A DNA stretch of 64,000 nucleotides from GCA-2770975 sp050248915 (GCA_050248915.1 JBFWRL010000004.1:1-64000), one strand, 5' to 3'; positions 44,309 to 53,100 are shown, counted from the stretch's first letter. Numbers and translations are program-made. Notes: generated by a model from the sequence alone, not told the origin.

Positions 44309-45094
44309 TTAGCAGCCTTTCCAATTGGCAGCGCGTTTTTCGATGAAGGCGCTGATGCCTTCGCTTTTGTCTTCGGTGGCAAAGACCTTGTGAAAGTTTT
44401 GAATTTCCAGGCGCAGGCCTTGATTGATGGTTTTGGTCAGGCCTTCAGCCACGCTGTCGTGGATCAAACGCGAGGCCACAGGGGCTTTGGTGGCCACATT
44501 TTTGGCCAATCCCAGGGCTTTGGGCAGCAGTTCTTCAGCAGGCGTGACGTGGTTGACCAGACCCCAGGCAAAAGCGGTGGCGGCATCAATCGGATCGCCA
44601 CTCAGCAGCATTTCCAGAGCGCGGGCACTGCCAATAATGCGGGGCAGGCGCTGGGTGCCGCCAAAGCCGGGAATAATGCCCAAATTGATCTCGGGCTGGC
44701 CCATTTTGGCATGTTCCGCACAGAGGCGCAGATCGCAGGCCATGGCCAATTCCAGACCGCCGCCCAGGGCCAAGCCGTTGATCGCGCAGATCGTGAGCTT
44801 TTTCATATCTGCCAAGCGGTTGAGGGCGCGCTGACCGGTCTCGGCCAGTTTTTCAGCTTCAGCCGGTGTCATGCCTGACATGGCCTTGATATCCGCGCCA
44901 GCGACAAAGATTTTGGGGCCAGCACCGGTCACAACCACAGCCAAGATTTCATCTTTGGCTTCGAGGTGGCGCAGCACTGCGTCCAATTCATCCACCACAG
45001 CTGGGCTGAGTGAATTCACAGGCGGGTGATCGAGGGTCACCACAGCGACTTTTTCTTGCAGTTCCAGTTTGACAAAATGATTCTTTAATTCCAT
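44309..45094 (-). CDS. Enoyl-CoA hydratase/isomerase
   Basis: 261 aa crotonase-fold enzyme that hydrates trans-2-enoyl-CoA. The oxyanion-hole segments are KIFVAGADIKAM and NGLALGGGLELAMACDLR. Both catalytic glutamates are present (GGLELA, and QPEINLGIIPGFGGTQRL), which supports true hydratase activity in beta-oxidation or short-chain acyl-CoA metabolism. AAGGAG before the ATG, 12 nt after the E1-beta-like gene, so the two form an operon. Confidence 0.93.
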   Translation of the reverse strand: MELKNHFVKLELQEKVAVVTLDHPPVNSLSPAVVDELDAVLRHLEAKDEILAVVVTGAGPKIFVAGADIKAMSGMTPAEAEKLAETGQRALNRLADMKKLTICAINGLALGGGLELAMACDLRLCAEHAKMGQPEINLGIIPGFGGTQRLPRIIGSARALEMLLSGDPIDAATAFAWGLVNHVTPAEELLPKALGLAKNVATKAPVASRLIHDSVAEGLTKTINQGLRLEIQNFHKVFATEDKSEGISAFIEKRAANWKGC

Positions 45095-45106
45095 TGAGAA
45101 AACTCC

Positions 45107-46459
45107 TTAAACATGTGTTTTGGCGGGGGTTTTTGCCGGAGGGCTAACGGGGTTGATACCCGTGGTATAAACCGGGTCGTGCTGCTCTGCGTATTTCAGG
45201 GCTGCTGTGGCCAGGGTCTTGAGTGCTGCTAGCTCAAACCACTGTTTTTCGCTGTCGAGGGCCAGTGGCACACCCACCCGTTCACCTATCCGAATCAGGG
45301 TTTCGGGTCTGAAAAATTCACAGAGCCTGACAAAGACGTCTTCAATTTGGGGCACAATCTGCTGTTCTATTGCCAGAGACTGGCCCACGGGGGAATCTTG
45401 CGCGCTGAGCACCTGCGGATAGGTCTCAAACTGCCAGCCGAATTGTTGAATGATCTCGTGAGCCAGGCTGTGCATCCAATTATTGGCGGCGGTGGCTTCG
45501 TTTAAGAGCAAAATTCGGCCTCGGCTTTTTTCGATCAGGGGTTGCATATCTGCCAGCGGTGCGGGTTTGAGTGTACGCAAATCCATCACGGCAATTTCTT
45601 GGCCTGTCAAAAAGCTCAGGCCTTGGGCCGCTTTCCAGGCCATTGGCATCAGGCGGCCATGGGAAAAGACCACTCCATGATCGCCTTCGCGGGTCAGGCG
45701 GGCTGTGCCCAGACTGTCTTCGGGAATGATCAGGCCTTCGGGCCATTCTTGCACCCAGGTGCCATCGCGCTGGTCCATTGCCGCGGTGGTATAAGCCAAC
45801 CACTGTGTGCGGGCGTTGGGGTTGCTGGCCAGGGTTGAGGGGCTTTCGAGCAGTTCTTTTTCGCCGGGCAAAAGCGCAAAACCGGGCAATTCGAGATGGG
45901 CCAATCCCTGAGTGGTGGCTGAATCGGTCGGAAAACCGGCATGGGCGCGGGGATACATAAAGTGGACGGGATTGGGGTCTTTGATTGCGGCCACAAGCAG
46001 GGTGGCTGCGTCGTAGGGGTTGGAGACCGAGACCACCTTCCAACCGGGCAATCCCACCATTTCGTTTTCGACGGTTTGGGAGTGGTAGAGAGCGCCTTTG
46101 CCACTCAGGGCTCCGTAAGCGGTCATGATCACCAGCGGCATGGGCACGCGCCCACCACTGGCCCAGCAGGTCTCACCAATCATTTTCATAATATCGTAGG
46201 TATTGTGCTGGTAATCGGCAAACTGCATTACGCCCACAGCAGGCTGGCGCAAAAATGCGGCAGAGTAGGGAATCCAGGCCGCAGAGCGCTCGTTGAGAAT
46301 GGTGTTGTGGGCAAAAGGCAGGCCTTGGGTCTCAGCCAATACACCGCCTTTGGCACCGGGGCCAACGCCTTCGTTGTCTTGACCCCAGACACCTGAGGTC
46401 AGCCAGCCCTGACGGTGGCAGTGTAAAAGCGCCAAACGCACTGCGTCTTTGATTTTCAT
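45107..46459 (-). CDS. Transketolase/E1-beta-like thiamine-enzyme subunit
   Basis: 450 aa, resembling the beta subunit of pyruvate/branched-chain 2-oxoacid dehydrogenase. NERSAAWIPYSAAFLRQPAVGVMQFADY holds the Glu that activates thiamine diphosphate and the usual Q/FxDY stretch. ALSGKGALYHSQTVEN replaces the typical GGxxGxGPxHSQ. The C-terminal transketolase domain is at about 250-400 (DHGVVFSHGRLMPMAWKAA, then VMDLRTLKPAP). It is about 120 aa longer than E1-beta. No alpha subunit, E2 or E3 gene is adjacent, so partner and substrate are open. GGAGG lies upstream of the ATG. Confidence 0.83.
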   Translation of the reverse strand: MKIKDAVRLALLHCHRQGWLTSGVWGQDNEGVGPGAKGGVLAETQGLPFAHNTILNERSAAWIPYSAAFLRQPAVGVMQFADYQHNTYDIMKMIGETCWASGGRVPMPLVIMTAYGALSGKGALYHSQTVENEMVGLPGWKVVSVSNPYDAATLLVAAIKDPNPVHFMYPRAHAGFPTDSATTQGLAHLELPGFALLPGEKELLESPSTLASNPNARTQWLAYTTAAMDQRDGTWVQEWPEGLIIPEDSLGTARLTREGDHGVVFSHGRLMPMAWKAAQGLSFLTGQEIAVMDLRTLKPAPLADMQPLIEKSRGRILLLNEATAANNWMHSLAHEIIQQFGWQFETYPQVLSAQDSPVGQSLAIEQQIVPQIEDVFVRLCEFFRPETLIRIGERVGVPLALDSEKQWFELAALKTLATAALKYAEQHDPVYTTGINPVSPPAKTPAKTHV

Positions 46460-46509
46460 GGGTCAGAGACCTCCACTTCAAGGTGCGCTCAGTATACCAT
46501 GGGGGGCTC

Positions 46510-46815
46510 TTAGACTTCGCTCGAACCAAAGAGCAGATCCAGAGCGACTTGGCCCTGCTGCATCAGAATATCTGTCTGGTACAGCTCTGTATAGCTGCAA
46601 GCGCTGCAAGAAGCGGAAATCACCCCGCACAGTTGCGGCTGGTCTTTCACCATTGCTTGGTTTTGGCCACAGCAGCGACAGATAAAACGGGTGCCCAAAC
46701 TGGCCTTGAGGGCTTCTTGTCTCTGTTTGGGTCTGCCATCTTTGCGCGCCTCACACTGCCAACAACTCTGGTAAGCGCCTTCGTTTTTTTCGCCGCAATC
46801 ACTGCACCGCCACAT
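46510..46815 (-). CDS. Double zinc-ribbon protein (DUF2082-like)
   Basis: 101 aa. The N-terminal ribbon is WRCSDCGEKNEGAYQSCWQCEA (CxxC-CxxC). The C-terminal ribbon has CRCCGQ and SCSACSYTELYQ, like DUF2082 proteins predicted to bind nucleic acid. It starts 1 nt after the methyltransferase stop, so it is the last gene of an operon with the ABC exporter and RlmI-like enzyme. Role unknown. Confidence 0.8.
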   Translation of the reverse strand: MWRCSDCGEKNEGAYQSCWQCEARKDGRPKQRQEALKASLGTRFICRCCGQNQAMVKDQPQLCGVISASCSACSYTELYQTDILMQQGQVALDLLFGSSEV

Positions 46816-46816
46816 T

Positions 46817-47830
46817 TTAAACCTGCAAGACGGCTATTTTGAGGGGGGGCTGTCCGTCCCGCGAGGGAAAGTCTGCTTCGGGTTCCAGCCATTGCAAGGC
46901 TTGAATGTCCCGCCCGGCTTTGCTGGCGCAGCGCATCAGGCTTTCTGCCCAGATCTCGCGCTGGACCGCAGCCACGTTATTGGTGCAGAGCAGACGGCCA
47001 CCGGGACGGGTGGCCAAGAGTGCGGGTTTAAACACACTCTGGTAATCGCGGATCAGGTCAATGGTGCCAAAGGGGCTTTTGGACCAACGTGGGGGGTCCA
47101 AGCAGACCAGATCAAATTGGCGGGGGGCCAGTTTGGGGTAGCTGCGGCTTTCAATCCCTTTGCCGCGCCGAAAGGTGATCGGCAGACCGGCCCACTGTTT
47201 GACAGCAGTAAAAAAATCACTATGCAAAAAATGGTGCTGCTCGTTGTCTAAGTGATTGAGCCGGGCGTTTTCTTGGCCGATTTCGAGATAACGGTTGGTA
47301 AAGTCCACATTCCAGACCTCACTTGCCCCGCCTTGCATGGCTGCGATCCCCAGACCACAGGTATAGGCGCAGAGATTGAGCACCGAGCATCCTGCGGCTT
47401 GGCCCAGCACATAGCGCCGTCCCACCCGCAGATCGAGAAAGAGCAGTGGATCTTGGCCGCTGTGTTTGCCCATGACTGTATAAGCCAAATTCAGCTCGTG
47501 GCAGAGAAAGGTGTGGGGGCTGAGCTCGTTTTCATCTTTGCGGCGCGAATGGGCGGCGCTGCGGTCGTTATGCACCACTTCCAAGGGTTGAAAATGGTCA
47601 CGGCTAACGGCTTCAATGGTGGCAAGATCGTCTGCACTGAGGGGGCTGTGAAAACTCTGAATCAGCAATTGGGGACCGTAGCGATCCACGGTCAGGCCCG
47701 GGCGGCCTTCGTTGCTGCCATGAAAGAGGCGATAGGCAGTGGTGTTTTCGGCGGCCAAAGCCGCGAAAAGCGCCGCGCGCCGCTCCAAGGCACTGCGCAG
47801 ATCTTCCGCAAGTTGAGAGTCGTCAAACAC
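46817..47830 (-). CDS. RlmI-type SAM-dependent rRNA methyltransferase
   Basis: 337 aa. N-terminal part with AYRLFHGSNEGRPGLTVDRYG, typical of the RlmI/RlmK/L m5C methyltransferase group. The SAM fold has VLNLCAYTCGLGIAAMQGGASEVWNVDF, and the base-site motif is LVCLDPPRWS. It lacks a clear PUA domain at the very start compared with E. coli RlmI. Likely target is a cytosine in 23S rRNA. The start is GTG directly after the permease TGA (TGAGTG). Confidence 0.87.
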   Translation of the reverse strand: MFDDSQLAEDLRSALERRAALFAALAAENTTAYRLFHGSNEGRPGLTVDRYGPQLLIQSFHSPLSADDLATIEAVSRDHFQPLEVVHNDRSAAHSRRKDENELSPHTFLCHELNLAYTVMGKHSGQDPLLFLDLRVGRRYVLGQAAGCSVLNLCAYTCGLGIAAMQGGASEVWNVDFTNRYLEIGQENARLNHLDNEQHHFLHSDFFTAVKQWAGLPITFRRGKGIESRSYPKLAPRQFDLVCLDPPRWSKSPFGTIDLIRDYQSVFKPALLATRPGGRLLCTNNVAAVQREIWAESLMRCASKAGRDIQALQWLEPEADFPSRDGQPPLKIAVLQV

Positions 47831-48604
47831 TCACAGATCCCGCCAGCGCAGCCAACCCCAAGAAGCCAGAGAAAACAGGGCAATATACCCCAGGGTCAAA
47901 AAGACCGAACGCCATTCTGGGTCTTTGGCCACACCCATGCCGAGCAGGGCTGGCAGGGGATTGGGAATCAGATCGGCGATGATCTTCATCGGCAGGTAAT
48001 CGCCCCAGCCCTGGGGCAGGAGTTTAAAGCGCAGGACGTTTTCGACCACCATCGAATAAAAGAGATAGGCAATGATCGTGAGCCCTTGCTTTTGCACCAC
48101 CAAGCTCAAAAACAGAGCAAAGACCAGTGTTGCATAACATTGTAAGAAGAAAATCCCGACAAAGTGGATTTTTTCTGTCGCGCTGGCCCAGCTGACGCCT
48201 TCGCCGTAAACCAGGCCACAACCCAGACCCACAGCCGCTACCAAAAGGGTTGAGACAATCGTGAACAGGAATAAAAGCAGCAATTTGCCAATCAAGACCT
48301 CTTCGCGGCTCATCCCGTCGATAATATTCTGCCTCAGGGTGCGAAATTGAAACTCGTTGGTGACCAAGAGAATCACGAAAAAATAGAGCAGCAAATTGAA
48401 CCAAGAGGCCATGTAGGTGACGTTTTGCCAGACCTGGGGAAAGAGGTAGAGATTGAGGCCCAGACTGGTGCCGCCAGAGACCTGGATATTAAAATTGGCC
48501 AAACTCACGAAGAGCAGTGGCATCAGCAGGAGATAGCCCAAGGCCGAAATCCAGAAGGCGCGGTACCAGATGACTTTTCTCAGCTCAATGATTAACAGGC
48601 GCAT
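47831..48604 (-). CDS. ABC-2 type transporter permease
   Basis: 257 aa, six membrane helices of the ABC-2 family (LIIELRKVIWYRAFWISALGY at the start, EFQFRTLRQNIIDGMSREEV in the first cytoplasmic loop). It pairs with the upstream ATPase, whose 3' end it overlaps by 20 nt, to form an exporter of unknown substrate (lipid, peptide or polysaccharide are usual). Confidence 0.9.
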   Translation of the reverse strand: MRLLIIELRKVIWYRAFWISALGYLLLMPLLFVSLANFNIQVSGGTSLGLNLYLFPQVWQNVTYMASWFNLLLYFFVILLVTNEFQFRTLRQNIIDGMSREEVLIGKLLLLFLFTIVSTLLVAAVGLGCGLVYGEGVSWASATEKIHFVGIFFLQCYATLVFALFLSLVVQKQGLTIIAYLFYSMVVENVLRFKLLPQGWGDYLPMKIIADLIPNPLPALLGMGVAKDPEWRSVFLTLGYIALFSLASWGWLRWRDL

Positions 48605-49502
48605 CTTGTTGATCCTCCCGTATCAAGGCCAAAAAGCCACTTTCGAGGTTGGGTTTGTAGATCGCCAAATGGCTCAGGGCCACTCCCTGCTCCATAAACC
48701 AGCGGTTGATCTCTGAAGGGGTTTTTTCGTTTTCGAGGTTGAGTTCGAGTTTGTCGCCATTTTCGCGGACTTGCTTGACTCCCGGACACTGCTCGGCCAT
48801 TTGTTTCAGCGTGGCCAACTCACCCCCCGAAATTTGCAAAAGTGGCCCCGAGGTGAGCACCTCGCTGAGTGAACCTGCCGCGAGGCGTTTGCCCTGTTTG
48901 AGCACGGCCACGTGGGTGCAAACTTTTTCGACTTCGTCGAGAATATGGCTGGCCATAATGATTGTTTTGCCCGTTTGGGCCGTGCGCTGAATGACCGCGC
49001 GCACATCGGCAATGCCCTGGGGATCCAGTCCGTTGGTGGGCTCGTCCAGCACCAAGACTTCTGGGTCTGAAAGCAGGGCCGAAGCCAAAGCCAGACGCTG
49101 ACGCATCCCCAGCGAATAGGTGCTGATGGCGTCTTTGGAGCGCTGACTGAGCAAAACCAGATCCAGCACTTCTTTGATGCGCTCTTGGCCTCGGCCTTTG
49201 ATGGCCGCGACAATTTCGAGATTGCGCTGGGCCGAGAGATAGGTATAAAAATTGGGGGTTTCGAGCAGCGTGCCCACCCGGCGTCGGGCCAGGGCTGTGG
49301 GCGGGGCCTCAAACCAGCGGTAATCACCTGTGCTGGCTTTGAGCACGCCCAAAACAATGCCCAAGGTGGTGGTTTTGCCACTGCCATTGGGGCCGAGAAT
49401 GCCCCAGGTGCTGCCTGCTTCGACTTTTAAGTTGAGGCTTTGCAGGGCCTGGACTTTGCCATAGCGTTTGGAGAGATTGGAGATTTCAAGAACTGTTGCC
49501 AT
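48585..49502 (-). CDS. ABC transporter ATP-binding protein
   Basis: 305 aa from ATG 49502 (in-frame starts up to 49538 exist without a ribosome site). Walker A GPNGSGKTT, Q-loop region ETPNFYTYLSA, signature YSLGMRQRLALASALL, Walker B VLVLDEPTNGLDP, switch His in ASHILDEVEKV. A C-terminal regulatory part of about 90 aa follows, as in CcmA/DRA-type exporters. First gene of the four-gene reverse operon. Confidence 0.93.
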   Translation of the reverse strand: MATVLEISNLSKRYGKVQALQSLNLKVEAGSTWGILGPNGSGKTTTLGIVLGVLKASTGDYRWFEAPPTALARRRVGTLLETPNFYTYLSAQRNLEIVAAIKGRGQERIKEVLDLVLLSQRSKDAISTYSLGMRQRLALASALLSDPEVLVLDEPTNGLDPQGIADVRAVIQRTAQTGKTIIMASHILDEVEKVCTHVAVLKQGKRLAAGSLSEVLTSGPLLQISGGELATLKQMAEQCPGVKQVRENGDKLELNLENEKTPSEINRWFMEQGVALSHLAIYKPNLESGFLALIREDQQDAPVNH

Positions 49503-49579
49503 GTTTGGCATTGTACCTTGAGCAGAGGGGCAAGACAAACCTCTCTTTTAGCCGGACAAGGGTTCTGTATCCGGCGTGT

Positions 49580-50047
49580 TCAGAGCAGACTTGTGAGGGC
49601 GTGGGTCTCCCATTCTTTGACCTGTGGCTCAATCTGGGGAATGGTGTAGAGTTCGATGGGGTTGCCCACCGGATCATTGACCGTGACGCCCCAATAGCTG
49701 CCATGCCGCCATTCAGGTTTGCTGGTCAAAAGCTGTTTTTGGGTGTGTTTAAGCTGGTAAAGCACGCCCAAAAACAGGGCCTCGGGCACCCGAATCGACC
49801 ATTGACAGGGAATATCCAAATAGTCATAGGCTGTCGTTTGGGCCTGATGAACGGCCTTGCTCTGACAAAACATGACCTCGGTCTGGCCGAGCTGAAAGAC
49901 ACTGTAGGTGTTCTCTTTCCAGATTCTTTCTTCGAGCCCCAGCAACTCGCCATAAAAAAAGCGAATGGCGCTCAAATCTGAACAGATCACGGTTGAAAGA
50001 TCGGCCACACCTGTTGGTATCTGGTGGTTATGCTCTGGTTTCCACAT
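49580..50047 (-). CDS. VOC (glyoxalase/bleomycin-resistance fold) protein
   Basis: 155 aa, two beta-alpha-beta-beta-beta modules. DLSAIRFFYGELLGLEE is the usual first helix, QTEVMFCQSKAVHQ is a strand pair, and HGSYWGVTVNDPVGNPIELYTIP is the typical ending with the metal-binding Glu. The substrate cannot be deduced. It flanks the left end of the IS element and looks intact. Confidence 0.82.
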   Translation of the reverse strand: MWKPEHNHQIPTGVADLSTVICSDLSAIRFFYGELLGLEERIWKENTYSVFQLGQTEVMFCQSKAVHQAQTTAYDYLDIPCQWSIRVPEALFLGVLYQLKHTQKQLLTSKPEWRHGSYWGVTVNDPVGNPIELYTIPQIEPQVKEWETHALTSLL

Positions 50048-50214
50048 AGTCCGCCCTCTTAGCTCTCAAATTGGTTCTTTGCTTGTTCTCTTATACCCGT
50101 AGAATCTCGCCCATCCTGCTAAAAAAAGCGTCTTTTACAGAACATTTAATCCACTTTTGATCTGCACCCAATACACTTAATATAAAGAGGCTTTGTGTGA
50201 CAATTTCGAGATCT

Positions 50215-50340
50215 TGCCACTGATGAACTACATCCCTCCAACCCAAATGGGTATGGAGGGAGTTTCGTGCTTCGCAGAGAAAGACTTCTCTCCACACAGG
50301 GCCGATTCCCGACCCTTAATACTCTCTAAGGCCCAGTTTA
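50215..50340 (-). ncRNA. Candidate omega RNA (reRNA) of TnpB
   Basis: In this family the guide RNA scaffold overlaps the tnpB 3' end and ends at the element's right end, with the guide taken from flanking DNA. Here the last tnpB codons contain the hairpin CCCTCCA-T-ACCCA-TT-TGGGT-TGGAGGG, then GATG-TAGTT-CATC, where such RNAs end. Limits are rough; inferred from family knowledge. Confidence 0.35.
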
Positions 50341-51535
50341 AGATCACACGCGCAGCATTCTGATCGCGACTCAAGGTTAAGCCACATGGACATATGTGTT
50401 GCCTTTCGGATAAAGGCTTCTTTGCCTGATTGCCACAACCACAGCAAGTCTGACTGGGCTTGGCGATGCTGTCGCCATCCGTAAGCACTTCGTGCAACGG
50501 CTGCCGCTCCTTGCGCGTCGGCACTTCAATGTATCTCGTACCAGCCTCTGCCGCTTTGTACTTCAACATCGCGTGAAATGCCCCTGGGGCTGTGCTCAAT
50601 ATTTCTCTGTTGAGTCCCTTTTTTCTCTGACCGCCGTTGGCCGTCATTCCTTTGGTATTCAGCTTCTCGACAGCAATTAACCCATTTGATTTGATCACCC
50701 AGGCACTGCTCTGATGCAGAAACTCATGGCGCTTGCGGGCTATTTTGCTGTGTAATGCCGCAACCTTTTTTTTCGCTTTGAACCAATTGCGTGAGCCCCG
50801 CTTTTTATGGGACATCTCTCGCTGCAATTGGGCCAGCTTTTGCAATTCAAGCCTTAAATGCCGTTCGTTTTCTATCCGGCTGTAATCACCGCTTTCATGG
50901 GCCAAAGTGGCAAAGCTCTCTACTCCCCAATCCAGACCCACAGCTCCTTTGACCAGAGGGGGCTCATGCTCCTTGGGTTTGCGTTCAGGTTCACAAACCA
51001 AAACAACCGAGGCATACCATTTTCCCCCTTTGTACAAAATATCCAAGGTTTTCGGTGTACCAGGCGTTCGGGCTTGTCCCCGCATCCGAATATACCCTAC
51101 TCCTGAAAGTTTGAGCAGGCCATGTTTCTTTTCTTGAGGGAACAATCGCCAGCCATCACCATGGGTTTTGTAGCCCCAACCAGAATAGCGCTGGAGTGGC
51201 TTGAAGCGCGGGAAGCCCACTTTTTCAGCGTTTTCTTTGACCCGTCTGAAGAAGTGTTGAAAAGCATGTTCAAGCCGCTTGAGGGTCACCTGACAGGATT
51301 GGGCGTTGAGGGCATCATATTCAGGCATGGCTTGACGCAAGTCGGTCAGGTCCTTGCACTGTTGGGCGAAATGAAGCGAGACGCCACACCTGCGATAAGC
51401 GGTAATCCGTTGTTCGAGGGCTGCGTTGTAAAGTTGCTGATGCAAAGCACGGATTTTAAGCATTTCAGCTTCTTGCGCTTGGTTGGGGTACAAGCGATAA
51501 GTGACTCTGCGATTTAAGTTTTGAGAAAATTCCAT
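50228..51535 (-). CDS. tnpB: TnpB RNA-guided nuclease of IS605
   Basis: 435 aa, intact. The RuvC acidic triad is D202 in GLDWGVES, E290 in LIAVEKLNTKG and D391 in LSRDQNAARV. The zinc finger between them has C364/C367 (TCCGCG) and C382/C384 (ICPCG). The N-terminal wedge domain begins VTYRLYPNQAQEAEML. TnpB cuts DNA guided by the element's own RNA and helps retain the element after TnpA excision. Nothing suggests decay, so it is probably active. Confidence 0.95.
   Translation of the reverse strand: MEFSQNLNRRVTYRLYPNQAQEAEMLKIRALHQQLYNAALEQRITAYRRCGVSLHFAQQCKDLTDLRQAMPEYDALNAQSCQVTLKRLEHAFQHFFRRVKENAEKVGFPRFKPLQRYSGWGYKTHGDGWRLFPQEKKHGLLKLSGVGYIRMRGQARTPGTPKTLDILYKGGKWYASVVLVCEPERKPKEHEPPLVKGAVGLDWGVESFATLAHESGDYSRIENERHLRLELQKLAQLQREMSHKKRGSRNWFKAKKKVAALHSKIARKRHEFLHQSSAWVIKSNGLIAVEKLNTKGMTANGGQRKKGLNREILSTAPGAFHAMLKYKAAEAGTRYIEVPTRKERQPLHEVLTDGDSIAKPSQTCCGCGNQAKKPLSERQHICPCGLTLSRDQNAARVILNWALESIKGRESALCGEKSFSAKHETPSIPIWVGGM
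50234..50260 (-). repeat. Right-end subterminal hairpin of the IS
   Basis: Reverse strand: CCCTCCA, unpaired T, ACCCA, loop TT, TGGGT, TGGAGGG. It lies inside the tnpB 3' coding end. Same plan as the hairpin at 52030-52050. Confidence 0.75.
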
Positions 51536-51582
51536 ACACTTAGTATACTACTGTTTTATTTAGAGTCCTAGTATAATTAGTT

Positions 51583-51996
51583 ATGCTCAAAATAAATGAC
51601 TTAAAAACGCTTTATCACTGTACATATAATTTAAATTATCATTTGGTTATTGTTACAAAATACCGTCGCAAATGTATCAATAAACCCATGCTTGATTCCT
51701 TAGAAAACATCTTTACAGAGCTTTGCCAAAAATGGGAGTGTGAATTACTTGAATTTAATGGCGAAAAAGACCATGTCCATTTATTACTTTCTCTCAATCC
51801 AAAGGTGCAACCCAGTAAGTTTGTTAATAATATAAAAACAGTTTCTTCTCGCTTGATTCGCAAGGAATTTGCAGAAGAAATAAACAAAGTATATGCCAAA
51901 GCGGTATTTTGGAGCCGTTCCTATTGCCTATTGACCTGTGGAAGTGCGCCATTGTCTGTGATTAAACAGTATATTGAACAACAAAGGCTGGAATGA
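51583..51996 (+). CDS. tnpA: Y1 HUH transposase TnpA of IS605
   Basis: 137 aa, full length for IS200-like TnpA. HUH motif H64-V-H66 (KDHVHLLLS), catalytic Tyr120 in IKQYIEQQ, and YHLVIVTKYRRK near the start. It cuts and rejoins single-stranded element ends through a 5'-phosphotyrosine link. AT-rich with codon use unlike neighbouring genes, including tnpB. No obvious Shine-Dalgarno. Confidence 0.95.
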   Translation: MLKINDLKTLYHCTYNLNYHLVIVTKYRRKCINKPMLDSLENIFTELCQKWECELLEFNGEKDHVHLLLSLNPKVQPSKFVNNIKTVSSRLIRKEFAEEINKVYAKAVFWSRSYCLLTCGSAPLSVIKQYIEQQRLE

Positions 51997-52029
51997 GCGG
52001 CAGAACGCCGCTATCGCACTTCACCCCCC

Positions 52030-52050
52030 GCCAAGCCCAATGGCTATGGC
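52030..52050 (-). repeat. Left-end subterminal hairpin of the IS
   Basis: Reverse strand: GCCA, unpaired T, AGCC, loop ATTG, GGCT, TGGC. An outer pairing ATCGCAC (52013-52019) with GTGCGAT (52060-52066) encloses it. Confidence 0.7.
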
Positions 52051-52125
52051 AGGAGCACTGTGCGATAATTTGGTAGGCAAAACCTGAAACAATACCTCTA
52101 ATTGCAATTGGGAGAGTCGCTCACG

Positions 52126-53100
52126 ATGTTACCTTTGCCCAAAACAGGCCAGTCTGACTGGCTGGCCAGCCACCCCCATGAATGGGCCGCTCGCTGGCTG
52201 AGTGAACCCTTTACACTCAGTGAACTCAGCAGCAGTGTGAATTTTGTGCAGCACCTGCAGTCGGAGCAGACCCAGCTCGTGCTGCGTGTGAGCCATGCCC
52301 ATCGCCGTCCTTTGGCTTGGCTTTTGGCTGAATCAGCTTGGCTGCAACATTTGCAGACCCAAGGTTTCGATGTTCCCCGGCCTCAGCTTTCGCGCCATGG
52401 CCTTTGGGTGGAATCTTCCGAGCCGTTTTATGCTGTGGCTTTTGCCTGGGCCGAAGGCCAGCCCTCGACCTTCTTTGACGAGCAGGCCTGGGGTTTGCAG
52501 GAGATCTTTGAGCTGGGCCGCTTAATTGGCAAATTGCATCTCTGCGCCGAGAGCTGGGAGCCCCCAGCAGAGCGCCGCCCTGATTGGGAGACCTTACATG
52601 CGCTGCCTGATTGCGATTGGGCCCCCGAAGAAGCAGAACTTTTGGCTGAATTTTATCAGACTCTGTTGCTCAGCCAGTCCTGGCCACGCAACAAAGCCGA
52701 CTATGGCCTGATTCATGGCGACATCTCGCCCTTGAATCTCTTGGTGCGCCCCGATGCCAGCTTTACCCTGCTGGACTTTGACGATGCCTGTTATGCCTGG
52801 TACGCCCAAGATTTGGCCGGGGTGCTTTTTCACTATCTCTTGGTGAAGTCGGCCCACAACCGCCGCTTGTTCTTGCAGAAGTTTTTGCCCTGCCTGCTGG
52901 CGGGGTATCGCCAAGAGCGACCCCTGGAGAGCGTTTGGGAGGGTCGCATGATCACCCTGCTCAAGCTTCACAGCCTGTGGTTTATGCTCTCCGCGGCCCA
53001 GGTCTTAATGGCCCAGGGAGGGCCGCTTACCCCTGAGGTGCGCCAGACCCTGCGCACGCGTTTTGGGGTGTATCAGGGGTTAGAAGACTCATTGGCATAG
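52126..53100 (+). CDS. Aminoglycoside-phosphotransferase-fold kinase (SrkA-like)
   Basis: 324 aa, an APH/choline-kinase-fold phosphotransferase. The catalytic loop is YGLIHGDISPLNLLV (HGDxxxxN) and the metal-binding loop FTLLDFDDACYAW. The N-terminal lobe has SSSVNFVQHL and LVLRVSHAHRRP. Overall closest to SrkA/YihE or homoserine-kinase-like proteins rather than true drug-resistance enzymes. Substrate unknown. ATG 52126 is chosen; a frame to TTG 52102 exists. Confidence 0.83.
   Translation: MLPLPKTGQSDWLASHPHEWAARWLSEPFTLSELSSSVNFVQHLQSEQTQLVLRVSHAHRRPLAWLLAESAWLQHLQTQGFDVPRPQLSRHGLWVESSEPFYAVAFAWAEGQPSTFFDEQAWGLQEIFELGRLIGKLHLCAESWEPPAERRPDWETLHALPDCDWAPEEAELLAEFYQTLLLSQSWPRNKADYGLIHGDISPLNLLVRPDASFTLLDFDDACYAWYAQDLAGVLFHYLLVKSAHNRRLFLQKFLPCLLAGYRQERPLESVWEGRMITLLKLHSLWFMLSAAQVLMAQGGPLTPEVRQTLRTRFGVYQGLEDSLA

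Larger units (their letters stand above)
50210..52075. mobile_element. IS200/IS605-family insertion sequence with divergent tnpA and tnpB
   Basis: A Y1 transposase (tnpA) and a TnpB gene run back to back, 47 nt apart. Near each outer end is a hairpin of the same design on the reverse strand: outer stem, one unpaired T on the 5' arm, inner stem, tiny loop (50260-50234 and 52050-52030). That is the TnpA recognition pattern of this family, with one extrahelical T. Exact cut sites cannot be fixed by eye, so the limits are approximate to about 20 bp. The tnpA part is more AT-rich than surrounding DNA. Confidence 0.8.

Noticed and set aside
43769..44878. Forward 369-codon frame
   Set aside because: Spans two reverse genes with clear families and the gap between them; it would cross the hairpins and has no motif.
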